Source: Cytophagaceae bacterium
GTDB lineage: Bacteria > Bacteroidota > Bacteroidia > Cytophagales > Spirosomataceae
DNA: 64,000 nt
Direction: 5' to 3'
Assembly: GCA_005791165.1 (NCBI GenBank)
Contig: SXXW01000015.1
Span: 1-64,000 of the forward strand
Within the stretch, counting starts at the first letter, position 1; every line of letters starts with the position of its first letter. Positions 8,529-17,134 of this stretch are shown piece by piece. The translations under genes and the position numbers were made by a program. The notes below the pieces were generated by a model. That model was not told the origin of the DNA. It saw only the letters and a list, made by a program, of their open reading frames with translations, and did not search any database.

Positions 8529-9638
8529 ATGCCTACCACTGAAGAAGAGAAAATTTACCAAATAGCCTTATCTATTATTCCACAAATAGGCGTCATTAAC
8601 TCAAGAAGGCTCATGTCCTACATGGGAACGGCGAGAGATATTTTCAAATCGACCCGATCTCAATTATTAAAAATTCCTCACATAGGTCCTGTTTTGGCTG
8701 CCGCCGTTAATCAATCGGGATTAGTTGCACAGGCAGAATCTAATTGGTTAGACTGCCAACGAGAACACACCCAAATATTATTTTACACTGACCTCGATTT
8801 TCCCAATCGCTTAAAGCAGATTTTTGATTCGCCCATTTTGTTGTATTGGAAAGGAAATCAAGATTTAAATGCTGAGAAAATCTTAGCGGTTGTGGGTACT
8901 CGAAAAGCCACTGAATATGGAAAAAGAGTAACCTCCGATTTAGTCAAAGATTCGGTAGGCCAAGGAATTACCTTTGTGAGTGGCTTAGCTTATGGGATTG
9001 ATATTGCTTTACATAAGGCATGCCTGAATGCTAAGATTAATACAGTAGCTGTTTTAGCGGGTGGATTTAATTGGATTTATCCGAACTCACATCAGAAATA
9101 TGTCAACGAGATAATTGAAACGGGCGGTATTTTGTCAGAATATCCTTTGCGTCAAAAGCCGGATGCCCGTTTTTTCCCCTTGCGTAATCGAATCATTGCC
9201 GGAATGTCCGATGCCACCTTGGTAGTTGAAGCTGCCGAAAAAGGAGGAGCATTAATTACCGCAGATTATGCAAATAACTACAATAGGGAGGTATTTGCGG
9301 TTCCAGGGAATCTTGATAAATTATTTTCTGAGGGCTGCAATCTGTTAATTCAAAAGCATAAAGCCAATATTTACACGGATTGGAATCACTTGTGCGCGCA
9401 CTTGAATTGGGAATTATCTGGAGATATCATACATCGGAATAAAAACTTGCAATGGAATCGATATACAGTTGAGGAATCAGAAGTGCTTTCACTGATTCAT
9501 AAAAAAGGGGAAATTCCTCTAGATGAAATTGCTTGGCAACTTCAAAAAAATATGGGCCAATTGGCCACTATTTTATTAAACTTAGAATTTCAGGGGGTAT
9601 TAAAAGCACTTCCTGGACATCGCTACGTAATCAAATAA
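8529..9638 (+). CDS. dprA: DNA-processing protein DprA
   Basis: Binds incoming single-stranded DNA during natural transformation and loads RecA. I chose the ATG at 8529 (MPTTEEEKIYQ, 369 aa) over the TTG at 8508. An HhH-like N-terminal part (KIPHIGPVLAAAVN) is followed by the Rossmann-fold DprA domain. That domain contains AVVGTRKATEYGKR, FVSGLAYGIDIALHKA, VLAGGFNWIYPNSHQK, FPLRNRIIAGMSDATLVVEA and VFAVPGNLDKLFSEGCNLLI. A winged-helix-like DprA C-terminus follows. Its stop is 1 nt from that of convergent pyrE. Confidence 0.96.
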   Translation: MPTTEEEKIYQIALSIIPQIGVINSRRLMSYMGTARDIFKSTRSQLLKIPHIGPVLAAAVNQSGLVAQAESNWLDCQREHTQILFYTDLDFPNRLKQIFDSPILLYWKGNQDLNAEKILAVVGTRKATEYGKRVTSDLVKDSVGQGITFVSGLAYGIDIALHKACLNAKINTVAVLAGGFNWIYPNSHQKYVNEIIETGGILSEYPLRQKPDARFFPLRNRIIAGMSDATLVVEAAEKGGALITADYANNYNREVFAVPGNLDKLFSEGCNLLIQKHKANIYTDWNHLCAHLNWELSGDIIHRNKNLQWNRYTVEESEVLSLIHKKGEIPLDEIAWQLQKNMGQLATILLNLEFQGVLKALPGHRYVIK

Positions 9639-9639
9639 A

Positions 9640-10278
9640 TTATTTTCTCCATTCACTGGGATTCAATCTCCAGTCTTGTAAAGTAACTAATTGGGAATCT
9701 GAAATGTAGTTAAGCTTTACGGCTTCATCGATCAGAACATCGTAATTACTTAATGCGTAGAAAGGGATATTGGCGTTCTTGAAATTCTGAACGGAAATAT
9801 CAAAACCATAGGTAAAAATGGCAGCCATGCCTAAAACCTTTGCTCCAGCATTTACAAGGCCTTCAGCAGCTTTTAGAGAACTTCCTCCTGTGGAGATTAA
9901 ATCTTCGATTAAAACGACTTTTTGACCAGGCTGAATCGATCCTTCAATTTGGTTTCCCATGCCATGTTTTTTAGGCTCTGGTCTTACATAACAAAAGGGT
10001 AGGTCTAGATAATCGGCCACTAATGCGCCTTGAGCGATACCGGCAGTAGCAACTCCGGCGATGATATCGACATCAGAAAAGTATGCTTTAATTACGGCTG
10101 ATAGGCTATTTTTGATATAAGTTCTAGCTTCTGGGAATGAAAGAGAAATACGATTATCGCAATATATAGGTGAATACCAGCCTGAAGCCCAAGTAAATGG
10201 TTCATCGGGCCTAAGTTGGATCGCTTTGATCTGTAATAAATGCTGGGCTACCTCTTGTTGAATACTTAAATTCTCCAT
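9640..10278 (-). CDS. pyrE: orotate phosphoribosyltransferase
   Basis: Converts orotate and PRPP to orotidine 5'-phosphate in pyrimidine synthesis. The 212-aa length is normal. The N-terminal substrate region reads PFTWASGWYSPIYCDNRISLS. The PRPP-binding loop is KVVLIEDLISTGGSSLKAAEGL, and VRPEPKKHGMGNQIEG is the flexible catalytic loop. It is divergent from the NUDIX gene by about 100 bp. The N-terminus MENLSIQQEVAQHLLQIKAI supports the annotated start. Confidence 0.96.
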   Translation of the reverse strand: MENLSIQQEVAQHLLQIKAIQLRPDEPFTWASGWYSPIYCDNRISLSFPEARTYIKNSLSAVIKAYFSDVDIIAGVATAGIAQGALVADYLDLPFCYVRPEPKKHGMGNQIEGSIQPGQKVVLIEDLISTGGSSLKAAEGLVNAGAKVLGMAAIFTYGFDISVQNFKNANIPFYALSNYDVLIDEAVKLNYISDSQLVTLQDWRLNPSEWRK

Positions 10279-10304
10279 AAATATTTTTCTATTTTTCTTT
10301 CCTA

Positions 10305-10312
10305 CAAAAATA
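10305..10312 (-). promoter_or_regulatory. -7 promoter element of pyrE
   Basis: Minus-strand TATTTTTG matches TAnnTTTG, 27 nt upstream of the pyrE start codon. The predicted leader is about 20 nt. No clear -33 element is seen. Confidence 0.4.
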
Positions 10313-10376
10313 CTTTTTTCAGTTCATCTTTCATTATTTAATTATAATTTTGATAAAATTAATTGAGATAGTACGC

Positions 10377-11072
10377 ATGATAATTTTCATTGACGATCGC
10401 CCCATTCGAATAACTAGTCTTTCTAAAAAAAATGATCTGCCTTTGAAAGAAGATTTTGATTTAATTATCGACGCAAGATTAAAGCCAATTAAGATTAAAG
10501 AGTTTAAAGGACACACTTGTTTGCTTAATGTTTCCTTGGTCCAAATGGGAAAAATCATCGAAGATTTACACCAATTTAAATTGGATTTTCACTCGTTGTA
10601 TATTTTAGTAGATAACAAAAAAGCGTTCAAACAAAAAATAATCAGCTTATATTCGCTGATTGAAGCCTCTGGAGGGGTTGTGATTAACGAGGAAAATAAA
10701 TTATTGTGGATTTATCGATTAGGGAAATGGGATCTGCCCAAAGGGAAATTGGAGAAAAATGAATCCTTTAAAGTTGCGGCTATTCGAGAAGTGGAGGAGG
10801 AATGCAATGTGCAGGCCAAATTAGAATTCAAATTATGTACGACTTACCACACCTATACACACAAGAACCAACGTGTTTTGAAAAGAACTAAATGGTACAT
10901 TATGCATACGAATCAGAAGCACAAATTGATTCCCCAAAAAGAAGAAAATATAGAAAAAGTGGAATGGCTAAGCCAATCTGAAATGAATAAAATAGCTCTT
11001 TCTGACACGTATAGCTCAATCAGGTACGTGATTCAGCGTTTTTCTACTCTTCAAATACCATTTAAATCATAA
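10377..11072 (+). CDS. NUDIX hydrolase with an N-terminal extension
   Basis: Start taken at 10377 (MIIFIDDRPIRI, 231 aa); an in-frame upstream start at 10350 is possible. The C-terminal half is a NUDIX domain with GGVVINEENKLLWIYRLGKWDLPKGKLEK. Its Nudix box is GKLEKNESFKVAAIREVEEEC followed by N where the consensus has glycine. The first 100 residues form a separate domain I cannot assign. The substrate is probably a nucleoside-diphosphate derivative by family, but unknown. The 3' end overlaps convergent coaD by 22 nt. Confidence 0.85.
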   Translation: MIIFIDDRPIRITSLSKKNDLPLKEDFDLIIDARLKPIKIKEFKGHTCLLNVSLVQMGKIIEDLHQFKLDFHSLYILVDNKKAFKQKIISLYSLIEASGGVVINEENKLLWIYRLGKWDLPKGKLEKNESFKVAAIREVEEECNVQAKLEFKLCTTYHTYTHKNQRVLKRTKWYIMHTNQKHKLIPQKEENIEKVEWLSQSEMNKIALSDTYSSIRYVIQRFSTLQIPFKS

Positions 11073-11515
11073 GGTAAATAATCATCTATCTTACTTCCAT
11101 ACCGATGTAAATCCCTAATAATCGTGGACGAAATAGGAGCTAAATGGGGAGATGTAATTAGAAATACTGTTTCTAATTCGGGATTGATATGTCGATTTAC
11201 CTGAGAAATAGAGTTTTCATATTCAAAGTCAGTCGTATTTCTTAACCCTCTAATGATGAATTTGGCGCCCACTTCCTTGGCCACGTTAGCGGTAAGATCC
11301 TGATAGGTGACTACTCTAACGGGTTTACCCTTAAATGTTTGTTCAATATAGGCTTTCATTTTATCCAATGAAAAGTAACGGGCTTTGTTCGAATTTTGAC
11401 CAATTCCAATAACTATTTCGTCAAATAAAGGCAAGGCACGCAAAACAATATCCTGATGACCTTTCGTGAAAGGATCAAAGGATCCGGGAAAAAAAGCAAT
11501 TTTATTATTTGCCAT
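11051..11515 (-). CDS. coaD: phosphopantetheine adenylyltransferase
   Basis: Transfers AMP from ATP to 4'-phosphopantetheine, the penultimate step of coenzyme A synthesis. The 154-aa size is typical. The N-terminus IAFFPGSFDPFTKGHQDIV carries the nucleotidyltransferase TxGH motif. IIRGLRNTTDFEYENSISQVNRHINPE and the C-terminal SSTIIRDLHRYG are conserved CoaD blocks. It follows the DUF3822 gene after 2 nt on the same strand, so they are probably co-transcribed. Confidence 0.97.
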   Translation of the reverse strand: MANNKIAFFPGSFDPFTKGHQDIVLRALPLFDEIVIGIGQNSNKARYFSLDKMKAYIEQTFKGKPVRVVTYQDLTANVAKEVGAKFIIRGLRNTTDFEYENSISQVNRHINPELETVFLITSPHLAPISSTIIRDLHRYGSKIDDYLPYDLNGI

Positions 11516-11517
11516 AA

Positions 11518-12207
11518 TTAAATGAGGATGTTGTATTGTGCTAATGATTGAATCGCGGCATCACTTTCAGCCCCGGAACTATGAATATTAACTGTTTCGC
11601 GACTTAACAAAACGTCAAATGAATCTCTGATGGAATGTAAATAAAAGGCTAATTCTAGGGTTGATTGATGAATAAATACATTGGCCAACTGTAATTTCCC
11701 CTGATAAAACAGCGACATGAACGCATATTTTCCCCGTAAATACAGATGTAGTTGGGTAGTGTTTTTGCTTTTTGCTTGCTTGTTTTCAGCGAGTAATTCG
11801 CCTAAAATATGTTGGTAATGTATCTTGGCTAACGGAAAAAGGGATGAGGCAAAATCTTTCCATTCACTCGAAATCAAAAATGCAAGATTTGATTCAATCC
11901 AATGGACAGGTTGTTCGTGTAACTCTTTACCCTGCAGCGCATCTTCACCCAATGCTTTTTCTAAAAAACCTATCCGATATAGTTGTGTGTCATATTCTTG
12001 AGGAATCAATAGGAAATCAGAATGGAGAATTTCAATGGTTAATACGTTGACGAGATGTCTTTCTATTTTTAATTTAGACCATAAGGCTGATTCCTTTTTT
12101 TTAATCTTATCCCATGAGATTAATTCAATCTCTTGACTGGCTTCGCTTTTCAAATGAACCCCGAGCTCACTAAACTGTAAAAAAACATGTGAATTGTCAA
12201 CAATCAT
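11518..12207 (-). CDS. DUF3822-family protein
   Basis: A 229-aa protein I recognise as the Bacteroidota-specific DUF3822 family, often found next to coaD. It has no signal peptide or membrane segment. DUF3822 proteins are predicted to have an actin/hexokinase-like ATPase fold; residues such as LHLYLRGKYAFMSLFYQGKLQLANVF and the C-terminal VNIHSSGAESDAAIQSL are consistent, but no catalytic motif is firm. Position 2 nt upstream of coaD suggests a linked role, unknown at present. An inverted repeat lies in the divergent gap to the ABC-F gene. Confidence 0.75.
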   Translation of the reverse strand: MIVDNSHVFLQFSELGVHLKSEASQEIELISWDKIKKKESALWSKLKIERHLVNVLTIEILHSDFLLIPQEYDTQLYRIGFLEKALGEDALQGKELHEQPVHWIESNLAFLISSEWKDFASSLFPLAKIHYQHILGELLAENKQAKSKNTTQLHLYLRGKYAFMSLFYQGKLQLANVFIHQSTLELAFYLHSIRDSFDVLLSRETVNIHSSGAESDAAIQSLAQYNILI

Positions 12208-12222
12208 CTAAGGTTCTTTTGA

Positions 12223-12242
12223 AATTCCCTATTATGGGAATT
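12223..12242. promoter_or_regulatory. inverted repeat between DUF3822 and abcF genes
   Basis: AATTCCC and GGGAATT form a perfect 7-bp inverted repeat separated by TATTAT, in a 140-bp divergent intergenic region. The geometry resembles a dimeric repressor operator. No regulator is identified. Confidence 0.4.
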
Positions 12243-12318
12243 GTCTATAAGGTCGAAATAACAAAAAAAATATGGGAAAGGAATGAAAATTAAGATTTTT
12301 TTCTAGGTTCAAAATGAG

Positions 12319-12326
12319 TAATTTTG
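12319..12326 (+). promoter_or_regulatory. -7 promoter element of the ABC-F gene
   Basis: TAATTTTG matches TAnnTTTG, 21 nt upstream of the ATG at 12348. No -33 TTG at the usual distance. Confidence 0.4.
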
Positions 12327-12338
12327 CGCCTTATTTAA

Positions 12339-13961
<1,623 letters not shown>

Positions 13962-13983
13962 AATTCATTTTACCATACATCAT

Positions 13984-14019
13984 AAAAAAAGCCTATAAAA
14001 TAAATTATAGGCTTTTTTT
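13984..14019. terminator. bidirectional terminator between abcF and gapN-like genes
   Basis: GCCTATAA pairs with TTATAGGC around AATAAA, flanked by seven A on one side and seven T on the other. It can terminate both convergent genes. Confidence 0.9.
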
Positions 14020-14034
14020 ATAATCATGCTTGAC

Positions 14035-15657
14035 TTATAAAATAAATCGAGTAGACAAGAAATTCGATTGTTGGTTTTCAACAATTTGATTGACTAAATC
14101 CTTGTTTAATTGGTTTGCTTTTGTAGCTACAACGGTCCTAATCGAAAACGATCTAAGCGCTGCTGTTACGGACAATGTTCCTTCTGCTGAATCTTTTCTT
14201 CCTGTAAAAGGGAATGAATCGGGTCCTCTTTGGCATTGAGAATTGATGTTTACTCTTGACACTTGGTTTACTGTTTCATCAATTAATTCAGAGATTTGAT
14301 TTACATCTGTTCCAAATATAGCTACTTGTTGGCCATGAGATGACTCATGAATGTATTCAATCGGCGTACTTAAATCCTCAAATGGAACCACAGGAACCAC
14401 GGGTCCAAATTGCTCTTCATGCCAAACTTTCATCTTCGAACTCACAGGATAAAGTAGGGCAGGGAAGAATATTGACTTAAAGTTTTCACCTCCGTGTGGA
14501 TTTAAAATAGATGCTCCATGCATTTTGGCATCTTCTATTAATTCTTTCAGATAGGCAGGTTTGTTGGGTTCTGGCAAAGGAGTAATTTGAACTCCTGGAT
14601 CCCACATCATGCCTACTTTAAGGCTTTCGATTTTTTCTGCTAAGCCTTTGTTAAATGCATCGGCTAATGATTTGTGAACAAAAATGATTTTTATAGCTGT
14701 ACATCTTTGACCATTAAAAGAAAGTGAACCTAGTAAGCACTCATTAATCGCCACGTCCAATTGAGCACTTTCGGTTACAATAGCGGCATTTTTGGCATCT
14801 AGGCCTAGAATCGCACGCAGTCTGTTAACTTTTGGATGCATTTTCTTTAACTTATCAGCTACTTTTGAAGAACCGATTAAGGTTAAGACATCGATTTTTC
14901 CTGACTCCATTAGTTGAGGAATGATGGCATTACCTCTGCCATAAAGTGTATTAATCACACCAGGAGGGAATGAGTCTTTAAATGCTTCCAATAAAGGATA
15001 ATGCAATAAAGTACCATGCTTTGGTGGTTTGAATAATACGATATTTCCCATGATTAAAGCAGGGATTAAGGTAGTAAAGGTTTCATTTAATGGATAATTA
15101 AATGGTCCCATACATAGAACAACCCCTAAAGGCGATCTTCTTACTTGGCCTATAATTCCTTCTTCAATTAAAAAAGTAGATGAAGTTCTATCGATATCTT
15201 TTAAGGCACCAATGGTGTCATATATGTATTGAACCGTTCTGTCAAATTCTTTTTGAGAGTCAGTCAGTGACTTTCCAATTTCCCACATGAGTAGCTTAAC
15301 CACTTCGCTACGCTTTTGTATCATTTTTTGTGTAAACTTTTCTACACATTCAATTCGCTTTGAAACGGTCATGGAAGGCCATTCTCCTCGGCCGTTGGAA
15401 TATGCTTTCACTCCTGCATATAAAACTTCCATGGCATCTGATGCGTCCGTAATAGGATAAGACCCAATTCTTTTTTGCTCCAAACCTTTGTCAGTTTTAA
15501 TATAAATTGGAGACCAAACATCTTGCGATTTTCCTGTCCAAGCTCTCATTTCACCGTTGACCAAATATTCTTTTTGTTCTAATGGTTCAGTTAAATCAAA
15601 TTCTGCTGGGATTTGACCCTGATTTGGAAATAATTGTTCTAATTCAATTGCCTTCAT
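14035..15657 (-). CDS. aldehyde dehydrogenase, NADP-dependent glyceraldehyde-3-phosphate dehydrogenase (GapN)-like
   Basis: A 540-aa ALDH-superfamily protein. GPFNYPLNETFTTLIPALIMGN, the catalytic-cysteine block SFNGQRCTAIKI and the C-terminal RGPDSFPFTGRKDSAEGTLSV match the non-phosphorylating GAPDH branch, which oxidises glyceraldehyde 3-phosphate to 3-phosphoglycerate with NADPH formation. The canonical ELGGK motif holding the general-base glutamate is replaced by ILGLDAKNAAIV. Aligned from the right, glycine sits where glutamate is expected, with an aspartate two residues on. Substrate is therefore inferred. It lies 110 nt downstream of the 63-aa gene. Confidence 0.85.
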   Translation of the reverse strand: MKAIELEQLFPNQGQIPAEFDLTEPLEQKEYLVNGEMRAWTGKSQDVWSPIYIKTDKGLEQKRIGSYPITDASDAMEVLYAGVKAYSNGRGEWPSMTVSKRIECVEKFTQKMIQKRSEVVKLLMWEIGKSLTDSQKEFDRTVQYIYDTIGALKDIDRTSSTFLIEEGIIGQVRRSPLGVVLCMGPFNYPLNETFTTLIPALIMGNIVLFKPPKHGTLLHYPLLEAFKDSFPPGVINTLYGRGNAIIPQLMESGKIDVLTLIGSSKVADKLKKMHPKVNRLRAILGLDAKNAAIVTESAQLDVAINECLLGSLSFNGQRCTAIKIIFVHKSLADAFNKGLAEKIESLKVGMMWDPGVQITPLPEPNKPAYLKELIEDAKMHGASILNPHGGENFKSIFFPALLYPVSSKMKVWHEEQFGPVVPVVPFEDLSTPIEYIHESSHGQQVAIFGTDVNQISELIDETVNQVSRVNINSQCQRGPDSFPFTGRKDSAEGTLSVTAALRSFSIRTVVATKANQLNKDLVNQIVENQQSNFLSTRFIL

Positions 15658-15767
15658 TATCTTTTAAAATTTATGGATGCAAATTTCTAGTTTTTATCTA
15701 ATGGTTGGGAATCACGTTTAGAAATATTGGCTTAGTTTTATCTTTTGTAGAAATTATTATATTTAAA

Positions 15768-15959
15768 TTAAGTTGAGGGATCCTCTTTAATGGGGTATTT
15801 ACGTCTGATTTTATTGACGATAAATTTATTTTGTTCGGTAAAGCTTAAGGGGTGGATTTGATTGAGCGCATTTTCCCAGGCATGAAATAAGTTTGAATCT
15901 GAATTTTCAAAGAGATTCCGGTCGATTTTTTTTGAAATTAAATATTCTTTAAATGTCAT
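15768..15959 (-). CDS. small conserved protein, function unknown
   Basis: A 63-aa soluble, charged protein (MTFKEYLISKKIDRNLF ... FIVNKIRRKYPI). I recall similar short proteins with the ending FxxNKIRRxYP in other Bacteroidota, but cannot name a domain. Its start codon lies inside the 3' end of the MFS gene (11-nt overlap), which suggests translational coupling. It is the last gene of the apparent queA-ispD-MMPL-MFS run. No signal peptide or membrane segment is visible. Confidence 0.7.
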   Translation of the reverse strand: MTFKEYLISKKIDRNLFENSDSNLFHAWENALNQIHPLSFTEQNKFIVNKIRRKYPIKEDPST

Positions 15960-17133
15960 TTTTGAACCAATTATGTCGGTAATATACTAAAAGCAAGGAT
16001 GAAATGATGGCAAATATACCAGAAAGCAAAAATGGTATTTGAATTTGAGAGGCTAATCCTTTATAAAACGCTCCGGCTAATAATGCACCCATCCCGATTC
16101 CTGCTTCTAAGGCGATGTACATGGTTGCCATAGCCCTGCCAATGTGCGAGGGCGATGCCAGATCTGTTGTCCATGCGGTTAACGTTGGAGAATTAAATCC
16201 CCATGAAATGCCAAAGAATATTCCTGATAAAATAACAGTCATTGAACTTAATGGTAGCACCATCAAAAACATGGAAGCAATTAAAAAGAAGGATGAAATT
16301 AATAATACGGGAATTCGGCCATATTGGTCAGATGATTTAGAAAAAAACACACGAACTCCAATAGACGACAAGGTGAATATGGTAAAATATAGGCCTTTAT
16401 TATGCCATCCAATCATTTTAGAAATATCCGGTACTAAAGTGACGATTACACCGTAGGAAAATGAAACCAAAATCATGATACAAAAAACGGGTATTATTTT
16501 AGGTTCAAAAACATCTTTCCAACCTATTTTAAAGAGTGAAATAGACATTGGCTTTTTCCTTGACTTAGGCAATGTTTCCTTCATTCTTGTTAAAATTAAA
16601 ATGGATAACAAGGCAAATAGAGATGATATCCAAAACATTTCTCGCAAACCTAATTCTTTTGCTAAAAAACTTCCTATCACAGGACCTATCGACATTCCAG
16701 TGGCAGTGAAAATACCTAAACCACCCTGTGCTTCACCTCGTTTCGATTCAGGAATGATGTCGGCAACATAAGCCGAGGTGGCGGTTGGTTTTGTGCCTGT
16801 CGACATCCCATGAAAAAATCGAAGAATTAAAAAACCCTGAACCGAATGAATTAAAGGATATAATCCGCCGCAAATGAAACATACAATGGAGCCAAAAGCC
16901 ATGACAGGAATTCGACCGATATGATCTGTTAGTTTTCCTGAAAACGGCCTGCTTAATCCTGCGGTTACCGTAAATAAGGCAATAATATATCCAATATATT
17001 CTCTTCCGCCTAGGCTAGCTAAATAATCGGGTAGCTCAGGGATAATCATAGAGAAACTGGCACAGAACAAGAAATTACTTAGACATAGTAGCCAAAATGC
17101 TAGTGTATAAATACTTTCTTCCTTTTGCATCAA
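15949..17133 (-). CDS. MFS transporter
   Basis: A 394-aa protein with about 12 hydrophobic segments. Motif A between TM2 and TM3 reads GKLTDHIGRIPVMAFG, and a second copy in the C-terminal half reads SKSSDQYGRIPVLLIS. The N-terminus MMQKEESIYTLAFWLLCLSNFLF leads straight into TM1. The family includes drug and metabolite exporters; the substrate cannot be told from sequence. It starts 1 nt after the MMPL exporter stops and overlaps the following 63-aa gene, so all three are probably co-transcribed. Confidence 0.9.
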   Translation of the reverse strand: MMQKEESIYTLAFWLLCLSNFLFCASFSMIIPELPDYLASLGGREYIGYIIALFTVTAGLSRPFSGKLTDHIGRIPVMAFGSIVCFICGGLYPLIHSVQGFLILRFFHGMSTGTKPTATSAYVADIIPESKRGEAQGGLGIFTATGMSIGPVIGSFLAKELGLREMFWISSLFALLSILILTRMKETLPKSRKKPMSISLFKIGWKDVFEPKIIPVFCIMILVSFSYGVIVTLVPDISKMIGWHNKGLYFTIFTLSSIGVRVFFSKSSDQYGRIPVLLISSFFLIASMFLMVLPLSSMTVILSGIFFGISWGFNSPTLTAWTTDLASPSHIGRAMATMYIALEAGIGMGALLAGAFYKGLASQIQIPFLLSGIFAIISSLLLVYYRHNWFKNDI

Positions 17134-17134
17134 T

